The position numbers and the translations under genes are program-made. From the NCBI RefSeq assembly GCF_030908545.1, contig NZ_CP133083.1, positions 248,001 to 312,000 of the forward strand: a stretch of DNA of 64,000 nt, written 5' to 3'. Below the pieces are notes generated by a model that worked only from the letters and a program-made list of their open reading frames with translations, searched no databases and was not told where the DNA came from. The stretch is from Nitrosomonas sp. sh817 (GTDB lineage: Bacteria > Pseudomonadota > Gammaproteobacteria > Burkholderiales > Nitrosomonadaceae). Shown here in pieces: positions 26,795-36,720 of the stretch (position 1 is the first letter of the stretch; every line of letters begins with the position of its first letter).

Positions 26795-27541
26795 CTACAT
26801 TTGGCATACCGGGCATTCTGGATCTTTGTTTACTTTTGCTTCACGCCAATTCATCGTCAGGCCGTCAAGTAACAACAGCCGTCCGTTAAGACTATCGCCG
26901 ATATTCAACAAAGTTTTTATTGTTTCGGCAGCCTGAACGCAGCCGATAATGCCGGTAATGGGAGAAAATACCCCCATAATTGCACATGGCATGTCTTCTT
27001 GCTCTCCCTCCATTGGATATAAGCAATGATAACAAGGACTATCGGTTTGGCTTAAATCAAAAACGCTCACTTGACCTTCAAAACGCACAACTGCACCAGA
27101 AATCAAAGGTTTTTTATGAGCAACACATGCCTGATTAATAAGAGAGCGTGTCGCGAAGTTATCGGATGCATCAAGAACTACATCGGCTTCTGCGGTTAAA
27201 TGCAGCAATTTTGTGGCATCGGCTTTTTCCTGAATAGCCGTGATATTAATTTCCGGATTAATTTTGGCGAGTGCTTTTTTCGCTGATAGCGTTTTGGCTA
27301 AGCCGATCGAATGATTATCATGAATAATTTGGCGTTGCAGATTGGTTAAATCTACTTGATCGCCATCACAAATTATTAAATTACCAACACCGCTAGCAGC
27401 TAGGTACATGAGCGCAGGGGAACCTAGCCCACCTGCGCCAATAATCAAGACTCGTGATTGACAAAGTTTTTCCTGCCCCTCGATATCAATCTCGGGGAGC
27501 AGGATGTGACGGCTATAGCGAAGCAGCTGATGATCATTCAC
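26795..27541 (-). CDS. MoeB/ThiF-family sulfur-carrier adenylyltransferase
   Basis: 248 residues. E1-like motifs are visible: nucleotide-binding GAGGLGSPALMYLAASGVG, DGDQVDLTNLQRQ with the Arg finger, and ASDNFATRSLIN. The zinc site is CYHC...CPVC at the C-terminus. It adenylates the C-terminal Gly-Gly of MoaD or ThiS for molybdopterin or thiamine synthesis; sequence alone does not separate the two. There is no rhodanese extension. It is the last gene of the gpmA-envC-ctpA operon, 11 bases after ctpA. Confidence 0.93.
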   Translation of the reverse strand: MNDHQLLRYSRHILLPEIDIEGQEKLCQSRVLIIGAGGLGSPALMYLAASGVGNLIICDGDQVDLTNLQRQIIHDNHSIGLAKTLSAKKALAKINPEINITAIQEKADATKLLHLTAEADVVLDASDNFATRSLINQACVAHKKPLISGAVVRFEGQVSVFDLSQTDSPCYHCLYPMEGEQEDMPCAIMGVFSPITGIIGCVQAAETIKTLLNIGDSLNGRLLLLDGLTMNWREAKVNKDPECPVCQM

Positions 27542-27552
27542 AATCCAGGAAA

Positions 27553-28983
27553 TCAGCTTTCTGTTTTGGTATTACTCGTTTTTCCAGGGGGTATCACAAT
27601 GCCTTTAAAGTAATTCATGGCTTGTTTCAGCAAGAGATCATCTTCAGAGCCAAACTCGATAGGCGCTTTATTTTTCTTGTCTTTATTCTTTTTCTCTTTT
27701 TTCTCGCTAGCAGGTTTTGGTTCTGCTTTATTGGATTCCAGAGCCGATTTTTTCTCTGTTTTTTTGCCATTGGAGAGATGGCGGTTCAAATCCGCTTCGC
27801 GGAGCCGTTGCTCATCGTTATTTCCCGTTTCATCGAGAATGTCAGGCGTGATGCCTTGTGCCTGAATGGATTGTCCGTTAGGTGTGTAGTATCTGGCTGT
27901 TGTAAGTTTTATTGCCGTATTGTTCCCAAGCGGCAATATGGTTTGGACGGATCCTTTACCAAAAGTTTGCGAACCCATAACAATGGATCTTTTATGATCT
28001 TGCAAGGCGCCAGCAACGATTTCTGAGGCCGATGCGGATCCGCCATTTACAAGAGTAATCATCGGAACCGTTTTTACTTCTGCCGGGAGTCCTTTTAAGT
28101 AATCTTCGTCAGGTCCTCGCAAATAGTACTCAGGGTTAGCATGCAATTTCATTTTTGCATCGGCACTGCGTCCTTCCGTATATACAACTAGGGAGTTTTC
28201 CGGCAGGAAAGCCGCGGAGACAGCGACAGCGCCATTCAATAATCCTCCAGGGTCGTTACGAAGATCGAGTATTAATCCTTTCATACTGCCACTGTTCTCA
28301 GCAAAAAGCGTTTTGATGGCTGTAGCAAGATTTTCACCGGTTTGTTCTTGAAACTGTGTGATGCGGATATAAGCATACCCTGGTTCAATCATTTTTGATT
28401 TGACACTCTGTATCTTGATGATGTCCCGAACCAGATTAAAGACCAGCGGCTCTGATTCGCCTTCACGAACAATCGTAATTTTGATGGATGTTTTGGGTTT
28501 GCCTCGCATCAACTTGATCGCTTCATTGAGAGACATGCCTTTCACGACAGTATCGTCAAGCTTTACGATTAAATCTCCGGTCTTAATACCAGCCCGGAAT
28601 GCTGGTGTGTCTTCAATGGGAGAGATAACCTTGACGACCCCGTCTTCCATCGTAACTTGGATGCCCAAACCACCAAACTCGCCTTGAGTGCCGATTTGCA
28701 GTTCCTTGTATTCGTCTTTATCGAGATAAGAAGAATGAGGGTCAAGTCCAACCAGCATGCCGTTAATGGCTTCGGTGATCAGTTTTTTGTCTTCGACAGT
28801 TTCTACATAGTCGCTCTTTATTCGTCCAAATACTTGAGCGAATGTTCGTAGCTCCTCGATCGGCAACGGGTGAATTGCTTCGAAATTATCTTTCTTGGCG
28901 ATAGCGGAAAAATTCAAACTTAGCATCATTCCAGCGATTACGCCGATCAGAATTAAACTAGTTTTTTTGATTATGTTACTCAT
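27553..28983 (-). CDS. C-terminal processing peptidase (S41), CtpA-like
   Basis: 476 residues from ATG 28983 (MSNIIKKTSL) with GGAG at good spacing. A longer frame to 29049 is rejected. An N-terminal signal or anchor helix is followed by a PDZ domain (about 85-165; GEFGGLGIQVTME, DTPAFRAGIKTGDLIVKLDD) and the S41 protease domain. The catalytic Ser is in NGGSASASEIVAG and the Lys in TFGKGSVQT. The C-terminus is a Lys/Glu-rich extension. It trims or degrades periplasmic proteins, in related species with a role in cell-wall hydrolase control, which fits its neighbour envC. Confidence 0.94.
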   Translation of the reverse strand: MSNIIKKTSLILIGVIAGMMLSLNFSAIAKKDNFEAIHPLPIEELRTFAQVFGRIKSDYVETVEDKKLITEAINGMLVGLDPHSSYLDKDEYKELQIGTQGEFGGLGIQVTMEDGVVKVISPIEDTPAFRAGIKTGDLIVKLDDTVVKGMSLNEAIKLMRGKPKTSIKITIVREGESEPLVFNLVRDIIKIQSVKSKMIEPGYAYIRITQFQEQTGENLATAIKTLFAENSGSMKGLILDLRNDPGGLLNGAVAVSAAFLPENSLVVYTEGRSADAKMKLHANPEYYLRGPDEDYLKGLPAEVKTVPMITLVNGGSASASEIVAGALQDHKRSIVMGSQTFGKGSVQTILPLGNNTAIKLTTARYYTPNGQSIQAQGITPDILDETGNNDEQRLREADLNRHLSNGKKTEKKSALESNKAEPKPASEKKEKKNKDKKNKAPIEFGSEDDLLLKQAMNYFKGIVIPPGKTSNTKTES

Positions 28984-29030
28984 TATGCTATCTCCGCACT
29001 GATCAAATTTATGTAAAAAAAACATCGAAC

Positions 29031-30272
29031 TCATTCTATTTTGATCCACGTCAATGGGTCAAACGGCTTACCTTTATGACGAAGTTCAAAATATAGACCT
29101 GAATCTGGATTACCACCGCTATTTCCAACAGTTGCTATCGTATCTCCGCCCCGAATCGTATCACCGATTCTTTTTTGGAGTGTTGCATTATTGCCATAAA
29201 GACTCATATAGCCGTTGCCATGATCCAAAATGATCAAATGACCGAAGCCTCGAAGCCAGTCCGCGAAAACAACCTTTCCTTCTGAGATCGCTTTGACATC
29301 ACTGCCATCCGGTGATCGGATAAATAAACCTTTCCAAGTTAATTGCTTGTTTGCGCGCTGACTGCCAAAAGTATTTTGTATCGTCCCTCGTACCGGTAAA
29401 TTTAATTTACCTTTAAGTGCTGAGAAAAGCACATTATTGGTTGTGACAGCATCGGGTAATTTATTATTAATTAATTTATTTTCAGGTTGTTTCTGGACAA
29501 TTAGTTTGTTGATTTCTTTAACTAAACGACTAAGGCGTTTTTCATCATTACTCAGTTTATTTATTTCTTGCTGCTGTTTCGAAATTTGATCTGTTAACTG
29601 CGCAACTAAGACTTGATGCTTATTTTTTTCTTGTTCAAGCTTTTTTCTTTGACTGAAGTACTCTGTTTGAATGGCTGTAATTTCGTCTTTCTTTTGACGG
29701 CTAATATGAATTAGAGTTTCAATTTTTTCTTGATTGATTTGAAGATTATTCAGGATTTCTGAGCGAGCTTGTGATACTTGATTGTAGTAATATAAATTTC
29801 GTGCAAATTGATTGGGATCTTGCTGGTACAGAGCCAGCTTGAGATAAGTTTGATGTCCACTAATATATTGTTGGTAAAGCAGTTTCTCTAACTGATCCTG
29901 TTCGGTATCGATATCGTTTTTGATAAGCTTGTACTGTGATTGTAATTGTTTGTAGCTATCGGTGGCTTGCCGGTCTTCTTCAAGTAGTTTTTGCAATCTC
30001 TGTGTGATATTTCTGATGGCACGCTCGGTTTCTTGCAGAGCATTCGATGCGCCTTGCCGGATGGTTTCCTTCTTGTTTAATTCTTTTTGTAATGTTTGAA
30101 TGCGTTCTCGCAACAGTTTCAGGTTTTCATGGTTTTCGGGAAAAATGGATGTCGGATAAGATAATATGAGTACTAAAAGAAATTGCAAGAATTGTTGCCG
30201 TTGAATGCTAAATTTGCGATCCGCATTGATTCTCGATGAGAAGCTGCTATATAGAAGATTTCCATTCGTCAT
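29031..30272 (-). CDS. envC: EnvC-like murein hydrolase activator
   Basis: 413 residues, start taken at ATG 30272 (MTNGNLLYSS) with modest support. A hydrophobic N-terminal segment exports it. Residues about 60-290 form a long coiled coil (LRERIQTLQKELNKKE, QKEINKL-type heptads). The C-terminal LytM domain reads QLTWKGLFIRSPDGSDVKA, GFGHLIILDHGNGYMSLYG and LYFELRHKG. The His and Asp that bind zinc in active LytM enzymes are absent from the first motif, as in E. coli EnvC, so it should activate cell-division amidases rather than cut itself. It sits between gpmA and ctpA. Confidence 0.92.
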   Translation of the reverse strand: MTNGNLLYSSFSSRINADRKFSIQRQQFLQFLLVLILSYPTSIFPENHENLKLLRERIQTLQKELNKKETIRQGASNALQETERAIRNITQRLQKLLEEDRQATDSYKQLQSQYKLIKNDIDTEQDQLEKLLYQQYISGHQTYLKLALYQQDPNQFARNLYYYNQVSQARSEILNNLQINQEKIETLIHISRQKKDEITAIQTEYFSQRKKLEQEKNKHQVLVAQLTDQISKQQQEINKLSNDEKRLSRLVKEINKLIVQKQPENKLINNKLPDAVTTNNVLFSALKGKLNLPVRGTIQNTFGSQRANKQLTWKGLFIRSPDGSDVKAISEGKVVFADWLRGFGHLIILDHGNGYMSLYGNNATLQKRIGDTIRGGDTIATVGNSGGNPDSGLYFELRHKGKPFDPLTWIKIE

Positions 30273-30291
30273 CGGGAATCCGATCTGCGCT

Positions 30292-31041
30292 TTATACGGT
30301 TGATCTTCCCTGGTTGGCAACGGTTTGCATTGCTTCGTTAACAGCTGTCAAATCTCCCAAATAATAGTTCCTGATTGGTTTTAAATCGTCATCCAGTTCG
30401 TAAACCAATGGGATGCCCGTAGGAATATTGCAATTAAGAATTTCTTCGTCCGAGATATTGTCCAGATATTTCACCAATGCCCTAAGTGAATTTCCATGTG
30501 CTGCAATGATAATGCTTTTTCCGGATTGAACTTGTGGCGCGATAATGGAGTTCCAGTAAGGCAAGAATCTTGCGACTGTGTCGCTGAGGCATTCCGTCAA
30601 CGGAATATCCTCTGGTGCTAAACCTTTATATCGAGGATCGTTACCCGCGTAGCGCTCATCATCAACACTCAAAGCTGGTGGTCTAACATCGTAACTCCTT
30701 CGCCAGATCAGAACCTGCTCATCGCCATATTCTGCCGCAGTTTCGGCCTTGTTGAGACCTTGAAGTGCGCCGTAATGGCGTTCGTTCAATCGCCAAGTAT
30801 GCTGGATCGGGGTCCACATCTGATCCATTTCATCCAATACAATCCATAAGGTACGGATGGCGCGTTTAAGAACGGATGTATAAGCAAGGTCGAATATGAA
30901 GCCTTGCTCACGCAGAAGCCGCCCGGCTTCTTGAGCTTCTTTCATGCCTTGTGATGTTAGATCGACATCTGTCCAGCCAGTGAAACGATTTTCTTTATTC
31001 CAGGTGCTTTCTCCATGCCTCAGGAGAACGATTTTTTTCAT
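30292..31041 (-). CDS. gpmA: 2,3-bisphosphoglycerate-dependent phosphoglycerate mutase
   Basis: 249 residues from ATG 31041 ([12 protein letters not shown]); the long frame to 31170 is not family-like. [16 protein letters not shown] holds the phosphorylated His, [12 protein letters not shown] and [14 protein letters not shown] the other catalytic residues. Length is typical of the cofactor-dependent enzyme. It interconverts 3- and 2-phosphoglycerate. It is first in the gpmA-envC-ctpA-moeB/thiF group; in E. coli the unrelated gpmM sits beside envC in the same way. Confidence 0.97.
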   Translation of the reverse strand: MKKIVLLRHGESTWNKENRFTGWTDVDLTSQGMKEAQEAGRLLREQGFIFDLAYTSVLKRAIRTLWIVLDEMDQMWTPIQHTWRLNERHYGALQGLNKAETAAEYGDEQVLIWRRSYDVRPPALSVDDERYAGNDPRYKGLAPEDIPLTECLSDTVARFLPYWNSIIAPQVQSGKSIIIAAHGNSLRALVKYLDNISDEEILNCNIPTGIPLVYELDDDLKPIRNYYLGDLTAVNEAMQTVANQGRSTV

Positions 31042-31348
31042 ATTGATCTTTATTAATAGGGGGTGCGTGACTGTTGCGAGATATAAAAGCAATAGTATTT
31101 TATTATATTTTCGGCTGTAAACACAGTATCCGACTGATTCTTTTGTGTGAAAATTTTTTTCGGTAAACAAGATTCGTTGCGTACCTGATCGCCGGGAATC
31201 TCAGATTGATATCAAATCTTGTATAAATAAGTATATGGAAGAGAAAAAATGTTATTCGTTTTTGCGGTGCAATTCGTAAAAAGAAGAGGGGTACGAATCG
31301 GTCCTGTTTCTGTTAAAATCGTCAATTTAATGAGTTATAGCAGGCTAT

Positions 31349-31783
31349 ATGGAATTATCAATATTTCAAGACCATTTTTTATTAAGATTGGAAAATTTGT
31401 TTTTTGTAATAGCTGCGGTTGTCAGTGCTATATTGTTACTTATTCCGATGATCACGCAGGGCGGAATTAAGGAAATTGATGCACGTGAGGCCGTACGGTT
31501 GATCAATTATAAAGATGCACTGATACTAGATGTTCGGGATGATAGTGAATATCTGGCAGGTCATATACCGCATGCAAAACATGTACCATCGCAGAAGATG
31601 GCTGAGCGCTGGATCGAATTGGAAAAGTATAAAGATAAGCCCATTGTTGTAATTTACCCTGGTGGCGTTCGGTCTAATAACCCCAGTCTTGTTCTGAAAA
31701 AGAATGGTTTTACTCAGATTGTTAATTTAATGGGTGGTATTGATGCGTGGAAGCGTGCAGGGTTGCCGATGGTTAAAAGGTAA
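31349..31783 (+). CDS. Membrane-anchored rhodanese-like protein without catalytic Cys
   Basis: 144 residues. One membrane helix lies at about 16-36 (LFFVIAAVVSAILLLIPM). The rhodanese domain follows with LILDVRDDSEYLAGHIPHAKHVP and FTQIVNLMGGIDAWKRAGLP. The active loop reads YPGGVRS, with Tyr103 where the family has the persulfide Cys of CxxGxRS. Sulfurtransferase activity is therefore unlikely by the usual mechanism. It starts the rhodanese-grxC-secB cluster, 8 bases before grxC, the same order as yibN-grxC-secB in E. coli. Confidence 0.9.
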   Translation: MELSIFQDHFLLRLENLFFVIAAVVSAILLLIPMITQGGIKEIDAREAVRLINYKDALILDVRDDSEYLAGHIPHAKHVPSQKMAERWIELEKYKDKPIVVIYPGGVRSNNPSLVLKKNGFTQIVNLMGGIDAWKRAGLPMVKR

Positions 31784-31791
31784 GTGGATTT

Positions 31792-32049
31792 ATGCCTAAA
31801 ATAATTATGTACACCACTGGGTTTTGCCCTTATTGCAAAATGGCAGAAAACTTGTTGCGTTCGAGAGGCGTGCAAGAAATTGAGAAAATTCGCATTGATC
31901 TTGAGCCCGATCAACGCGGTGAGATGATGAATAAAACCGGTCGCCGTACAGTTCCACAGATCTATATCGGTGATATTCACGTGGGCGGTTATGACGATTT
32001 GACACAACTTGACCGGAAAGGTGAATTGGCTGGGTTGCTGGCAACATGA
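31792..32049 (+). CDS. grxC: Glutaredoxin 3
   Basis: 85 residues, the family's usual length. The dithiol active site CPYC occurs at positions 12-15 (TTGFCPYCKMAENLL). RTVPQIYIGDIHVGGYDDL gives the cis-Pro TVPQ and GG glutathione-binding motifs. It reduces protein disulfides and glutathione mixed disulfides in the cytoplasm. It lies between the rhodanese-like gene and secB. Confidence 0.96.
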   Translation: MPKIIMYTTGFCPYCKMAENLLRSRGVQEIEKIRIDLEPDQRGEMMNKTGRRTVPQIYIGDIHVGGYDDLTQLDRKGELAGLLAT

Positions 32050-32125
32050 AAATTGTTTTGCATTTATTCGTATTAGCAAATTGCGAATAACTTCTATTAA
32101 TTTTTGACTTTAGGATATTTTGAAG

Positions 32126-32569
32126 ATGAGTGAGCAACAGCAACCGGTTTTTGTTATAGAAAAGATTTATGTGAAAGATCTGTCTTTAGAGATTCCCAAT
32201 GCACCCAATATATTTCTGGAAAGAGAAACGCCTGAAATTAATTTGCAGCTTGGCACCAAAAGCCAAGGTATTGATGTAGGGCTCTATGAAGTGTTGTTGA
32301 CAGTAACGGTGACCGCTAAAATCAAAGACAAGATAATGTTTCTGGTGGAAGCACAGCAATCCGGGATTTTCAGGATTCGCAATATTCCAAATGATGAAAT
32401 AGATCCTGTGTTGGGAATTGGATGTCCGAATATTCTTTTTCCGTATTTACGTGAAGTGGTATCGGACATCGTAACTCGCGCTGGATTTCCCCCTGTGATT
32501 TTAAATCCGGTCAATTTTGAAGCAATCTATCAGCAAAAGAAAACCGAAGCAAAAGCAAGTTCAAATTAG
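32126..32569 (+). CDS. secB: Protein-export chaperone SecB
   Basis: 147 residues from ATG 32126 ([11 protein letters not shown]) with AGGA 10 bases upstream. Typical blocks are [46 protein letters not shown] and the conserved C-terminal part [21 protein letters not shown]. It keeps precursors unfolded and hands them to SecA. It lies with grxC and upstream of the SH3-gpsA pair, the common secB-gpsA neighbourhood. Confidence 0.97.
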   Translation: MSEQQQPVFVIEKIYVKDLSLEIPNAPNIFLERETPEINLQLGTKSQGIDVGLYEVLLTVTVTAKIKDKIMFLVEAQQSGIFRIRNIPNDEIDPVLGIGCPNILFPYLREVVSDIVTRAGFPPVILNPVNFEAIYQQKKTEAKASSN

Positions 32570-32622
32570 TGCGGAATTGCAATAGGTTAAATGTCAATTA
32601 AATCAGTAAAGATTATTACTAG

Positions 32623-33072
32623 ATGAGAGATAAAGTAGCAGCATCGTTGTTTTGTGGTTTGTTATTTTTGCCAATTGCAGCCGAAGCTGAAATGGCATTT
32701 TTCTCAATCGCGGAGAAATCCGCTGTAATGTATGATGCTCCTTCACTGAAAGCCGACAAACTCTATGTAGCAGACCGATATCTACCGGTCGAGGTGGTTG
32801 TTGATGTTGAAGGCTGGGCGAAAGTCCGTGACAGTAGCGGAAGTCTCGCGTGGATTGAAAAGAAGTTCTTAAATCAACAGCGTTATGTGATTGTTACGGT
32901 TCCTCTTGCAAATGTTCATCGCTTAGCTGATGCAAATTCTGAGTTGCTATTCCAGGCGGAGGAAAACATGGTCATGGAATGGTTGGAATCTGATGCGCTG
33001 GGGTGGGTAAAAGTGCGTCATATCGATGGTCAAACTGGTTATGTAAAAGTTACTCAGGTTTGGGGTTCATGA
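32623..33072 (+). CDS. Secreted bacterial SH3-domain protein
   Basis: 149 residues. A signal peptide ends near PIAAEA. The mature protein contains two SH3-like repeats: the first about 25-85 (SAVMYDAPSLKADKLYV, GWAKVRDSSGSLAWIEKKFL) and the second about 90-148 (VIVTVPLANVHRLADANSELLF, GWVKVRHIDGQTGYVKV). Such domains often bind cell-wall peptides. Its stop overlaps the gpsA start as ATGA, so translation is coupled. Function is not known. Confidence 0.86.
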   Translation: MRDKVAASLFCGLLFLPIAAEAEMAFFSIAEKSAVMYDAPSLKADKLYVADRYLPVEVVVDVEGWAKVRDSSGSLAWIEKKFLNQQRYVIVTVPLANVHRLADANSELLFQAEENMVMEWLESDALGWVKVRHIDGQTGYVKVTQVWGS

Positions 33073-34058
33073 GAATAGCGGTATTGGGTGCGGGTGCATG
33101 GGGATCTGCACTTGCCATCTGTCTCTCAAACCGCCATTCCATTTGTATGTGGACTAAAGATCCGACTCATGCGTTTGAGATGAAAACGCAACGCATTAAT
33201 CAAAGATTCTTTCCCGGTTATTCATTTCCCGAAACAATAGAAATAACATCAGTACTCAGCGAAGCACTGGATTGCGCGCACCTTACTATAATTGTTGTGC
33301 CAGTTGCAGGCTTACGCGAGACTTTACGAGCTATTGCGGCTAATAATGTCAGTATGCCGGTTGTTTGGGGGTGTAAAGGATTTGAGTCAGAAACTTGTTA
33401 CTTGCCTCATCAAATAGTAAAGGAAGAAACCACATTGTGGCCTAATTGCGGTGTTTTATCAGGGCCAAGTTTTGCTGAAGAAGTGGCACAAGGTCTTCCT
33501 ACCGCTTTGACTCTGGCTTCCAATGATAGTGATTTTTCTAGCAAGGTTGCCGCTGAGCTGCACAGCTCGAGATTGCGCATCTATACAAGTCAAGATGTAG
33601 TTGGCGTTGAAACAGGGGGGGCGGTCAAGAATGTAATTACAATAGCTGTCGGGATTTCTGATGGCATAGGATTTGGACATAATGCGCGCGCTGCATTGAT
33701 TACGCGTGGGTTGATGGAAATGACTCGATTGGGATTGAGTCTGGGAGGGAAGGCCGAAACCTTCATGGGATTGGCCGGTGTTGGCGATTTGATACTCACA
33801 AGTACGGGTGATTTGTCTCGGAACCGGCAAGTAGGGTTGTTGCTTGCATCAGGAAAAACGCTGCAGGATATTCTGAATGAATTGGGACATGTTGCTGAAG
33901 GGGTGCATACGGCGCAGTCGGTATTGGAACTTGGTAATCGATTGGGTATTGAAATGCCGATCACCGATGCGGTGTGCGGCATATTGCAAGGCCGTCTCTC
34001 GGCTCGCGCTGCGGTTGAAGTATTGCTAAATCGAGAACAAAAATCAGAAGTTTATTAA
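33069..34058 (+). CDS. gpsA: Glycerol-3-phosphate dehydrogenase [NAD(P)+]
   Basis: 329 residues from ATG 33069, overlapping the preceding stop; the frame extends upstream inside that gene and is rejected there. The Rossmann motif GAGAWGSALA opens the protein. GCKGFESET, LSGPSFAEEVAQGLPTA, GGAVKNVITIAVGISDGIGFGHN (substrate and catalytic Lys) and GLAGVGDLILTSTGDLSRNRQVG follow. It makes sn-glycerol-3-phosphate for phospholipids. Confidence 0.97.
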   Translation: MRIAVLGAGAWGSALAICLSNRHSICMWTKDPTHAFEMKTQRINQRFFPGYSFPETIEITSVLSEALDCAHLTIIVVPVAGLRETLRAIAANNVSMPVVWGCKGFESETCYLPHQIVKEETTLWPNCGVLSGPSFAEEVAQGLPTALTLASNDSDFSSKVAAELHSSRLRIYTSQDVVGVETGGAVKNVITIAVGISDGIGFGHNARAALITRGLMEMTRLGLSLGGKAETFMGLAGVGDLILTSTGDLSRNRQVGLLLASGKTLQDILNELGHVAEGVHTAQSVLELGNRLGIEMPITDAVCGILQGRLSARAAVEVLLNREQKSEVY

Positions 34059-34201
34059 CTCTGATGAAATTTTAAGGCTCTTGTTCAGTTATTTTCTATA
34101 ATTATATGTTCTGGCAGGACTTTAATGTTTTTTTGGAAAGATGGCTGCATTTGGGTTTGTTGTATGAACTGGCAAAACACTTATGGAAAACCTCAATTTG
34201 C

Positions 34202-34230
34202 TTGACCAGGGGCTAACAGCTTGATATAAG
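34202..34230 (+). promoter_or_regulatory. Sigma-70-type promoter of hupB
   Basis: TTGACC (34202-34207) and TATAAG (34225-34230) are separated by exactly 17 bases. Transcription would start near 34237, about 50 bases before hupB. This is one of the best -35/-10 pairs in the window. Confidence 0.72.
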
Positions 34231-34286
34231 AGCGACTGCAGTACTTGCTTGTGAATTAATTACCATTAACTTAGAAGGGGAATTAT

Positions 34287-34559
34287 ATGAACAAATCCGA
34301 ACTCATTGAAGCTATCGCAAAATCGGCTAAAATATCCAAAGCCTCCGCAGGCAGCGCATTGGATGGGGCATTAACTGCAATAAAGGGCGCGCTCAAAAAG
34401 AACGAAAGTGTCACATTGGTCGGATTTGGGACTTTTAAAGTAGGTACTAGGGCCGCTCGTACAGGCCGTAATCCACGCACAGGCGCTGCTATAAAAATTA
34501 AAGCTGCAAAAGTTCCTAAATTCAGTGCTGGCAAAGCACTCAAAGATGCAGTAAACTAG
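34287..34559 (+). CDS. hupB: Histone-like DNA-binding protein HU
   Basis: 90 residues, the standard length. [19 protein letters not shown], then [25 protein letters not shown] with the DNA-grasping arm and NPRTG loop, and [14 protein letters not shown] at the end. It bends and compacts DNA as a dimer. AGAAGGGG lies ahead of the start and a good sigma-70 promoter further upstream. It is followed by tRNA(Val), tRNA(Asp) and ppiD; hupB-ppiD adjacency is also known in E. coli. Confidence 0.97.
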   Translation: MNKSELIEAIAKSAKISKASAGSALDGALTAIKGALKKNESVTLVGFGTFKVGTRAARTGRNPRTGAAIKIKAAKVPKFSAGKALKDAVN

Positions 34560-34573
34560 CGGACTTTCTGATC

Positions 34574-34649
34574 GGGTGCTTAGCTCAGCTGGTAGAGCGT
34601 CGCCCTTACAAGGCGAATGTCGGCGGTTCGATCCCGTCAGCACCCACCA
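34574..34649 (+). tRNA. tRNA-Val (anticodon TAC)
   Basis: 76 bases. The acceptor arms GGGTGCT and AGCACCC pair fully, the D arm reads TAGCTCAGCTGGTAGAGC, the anticodon loop is CTTACAAG, the T arm contains GGTTCGATCC, and CCA is encoded. It lies 14 bases after hupB. Confidence 0.96.
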
Positions 34650-34667
34650 GCCCATTTACTGGTTTGA

Positions 34668-34744
34668 GGAGTGGTAGTTCAGTTGGTTAGAATACCGGCC
34701 TGTCACGCCGGGGGTCGCGGGTTCGAGCCCCGTCCACTCCGCCA
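34668..34744 (+). tRNA. tRNA-Asp (anticodon GTC)
   Basis: 77 bases. GGAGTGG pairs with CCACTCC, the anticodon loop is CTGTCACG, the T loop is GGTTCGAGCC, and the gene ends GCCA with encoded CCA. It lies 18 bases after tRNA-Val and before ppiD. Confidence 0.96.
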
Positions 34745-34803
34745 AATCTTTTTCCGGGTTTTGATATCTTCTTTCGTATTTTACACTCTCACAGGTTTTA
34801 ATT

Positions 34804-36690
34804 GTGTTTGACTTAGTTAACCGTAAAAAGCGGGTTGTGCAAGTTATTTTAGGCTTGGCAGTGTTGCCCTTTTTGTTTTGGGGAGTGGAATCTTACCGGG
34901 ACGGAAGTGAAGGTTTTGTCGCGACAGTAGAAGGAGAAGAGATTTCTCGGCGTGAATATGAGCAAGCATTGCGCGATCATCATGAAAGAATGAGAGCTAT
35001 GCTTGGCGCGAATTTTGATAGCGCGATGCTCGATACTTTTGAAGTTAAAAACTCAGTGTTGGAGAGACTGATTCAACAGCGCCTACTTCAACATGAAGCA
35101 ATGAACAATGGTTTTACCGTTCTTGATTCTCAGCTTGTCAAAACAATTCGTGAAGTACCTGCTTTTCAACGGGATAATAAATTTTCGAAGCAACAATATG
35201 AAGATCTGCTGCGTGCTCAAGGACTAACGCCGGTAATATTCGAATCGCGTGTACGTCAAGAATTGTTGTTGCAACAATTGTTGGATGGTTATAGCGAAAT
35301 TGTATTTGCACCCAAAACGGTGGTTGAAAAAGTTCGCTATTTAAGCGAAGTGCAACGGGAAATCAGCCAATCAAGAATTGCACCAGAACAGTTTTTACCG
35401 GCTATGACCCCGGAAGATACGGAAGTAGATAATTACTATGAGCAGCATCAAGCTGATTTCACTTTGCCTGAGCGCGCAAAGATCGAATACTTGGTATTGT
35501 CGTTGGACGCAGTGGCAAAAAACGAAACTGTGAGTGAAGATGCGATTTACAATTTCTTTCAGGAGCATCAGGAAGAATTCATTCAGCCAGAAGAACGGAA
35601 AGCAAGTCACATTTTGATCAGTGTTGCTGCAGATGTGCCTGATGATGAAAGGCAAGCGGTAATTGCGAAAGCCGAAAAAGTTCTAGAACAAGTGAAACAG
35701 GATCCTGATCAATTTGCAGAAATCGCAAAGGAACATTCGGATGACCCTGGCTCCGCAACACAAGGCGGGGATCTTGGATATTTTGGCCGAGGCGTGATGG
35801 TGAAATCTTTCGAAGACAAGATTTTTTCGATGCAACCCAATGAAATCAGCGATCTGGTGGAAACCGATTTCGGTTTTCACATAATTAAGCTGACCGATAT
35901 CAAGCAAGAAATTCGCCCCAGTCTCGCGGATGTGCGAGAACAGATTGAAAAGAAACTGAAGCTCGAAGCAGTCAGTAATGTGTTTGGAGAGATCGCGGAA
36001 GATTTCAGCAATATGGTGTACGAGCAAGGCGAAAGTCTGCAACTTGCAGCAGAGAAATTTGAATTAACTATTCAGCAAAGCGATTGGATCACAAGAAATT
36101 CGGCTCAACCGTCAATTCTCTCGAATGAGAGATTACTATCAGCCGTGTTCTCTGAAGATAGTGTTGCCAATCATCGTAATACCGAAGCGATTGAAGTTCA
36201 ACCGGATACTTTTGTGGCTGCTCGGATAGTTGAATATAAGCCTGCAACGAAACAATCGCTGGAGTTAGTTAAAGACCAGATCGTTGAGAAACTCAAGAAA
36301 CAAATGGCGGAAAAAAAAGCGATTGAAGAAGGTCAGGCCATGCTTGCGCGTTTACAACGCGGGGAAGGTCAGGGCGATGTAACTTGGACCGAGCCACAGT
36401 TAATTTCTTATATGCAATCACGCGGATTGGATGTTGAAACGATGCGGGTAATTTCTCGGACGGAGACCAGAGATTTTCCTGCATATACCGGAGCAATTGA
36501 TCCAAAAGGCGGTTTTAATTTAATACGAATTAGCAAAGTCGTAGTACCCGATCTAGAAGAAAAAGATAAAGATAAGTCCGAGATTTTCACAAAACAGCTA
36601 CAGCAAATGATTGCGCAAGAAGAAATGGCGTCTTATCTAACAGCAATCAGGAAGCGATACGATGTGAAAATCAAGCAAGATAGCTTCTAG
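34804..36690 (+). CDS. ppiD: Membrane-anchored periplasmic folding factor PpiD (SurA-like)
   Basis: 628 residues from GTG 34804. One N-terminal membrane helix (about 12-28, [18 protein letters not shown]) anchors it. A SurA_N-like chaperone region follows ([18 protein letters not shown]). A parvulin domain lies at about 260-360 with [36 protein letters not shown] and [12 protein letters not shown] second, degenerate parvulin-like segment may follow. It helps fold proteins leaving the Sec translocon. The context after hupB is as in E. coli. Confidence 0.94.
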   Translation: MFDLVNRKKRVVQVILGLAVLPFLFWGVESYRDGSEGFVATVEGEEISRREYEQALRDHHERMRAMLGANFDSAMLDTFEVKNSVLERLIQQRLLQHEAMNNGFTVLDSQLVKTIREVPAFQRDNKFSKQQYEDLLRAQGLTPVIFESRVRQELLLQQLLDGYSEIVFAPKTVVEKVRYLSEVQREISQSRIAPEQFLPAMTPEDTEVDNYYEQHQADFTLPERAKIEYLVLSLDAVAKNETVSEDAIYNFFQEHQEEFIQPEERKASHILISVAADVPDDERQAVIAKAEKVLEQVKQDPDQFAEIAKEHSDDPGSATQGGDLGYFGRGVMVKSFEDKIFSMQPNEISDLVETDFGFHIIKLTDIKQEIRPSLADVREQIEKKLKLEAVSNVFGEIAEDFSNMVYEQGESLQLAAEKFELTIQQSDWITRNSAQPSILSNERLLSAVFSEDSVANHRNTEAIEVQPDTFVAARIVEYKPATKQSLELVKDQIVEKLKKQMAEKKAIEEGQAMLARLQRGEGQGDVTWTEPQLISYMQSRGLDVETMRVISRTETRDFPAYTGAIDPKGGFNLIRISKVVVPDLEEKDKDKSEIFTKQLQQMIAQEEMASYLTAIRKRYDVKIKQDSF

Positions 36691-36720
36691 TCATTTCTTA
36701 TGATTTTTTTTGCGCAGACT

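Noticed and set aside
31249..31470. 73-codon frame overlapping the rhodanese-like gene
   Set aside because: Shares most of its length with the rhodanese-like gene in another frame and lacks recognisable content.
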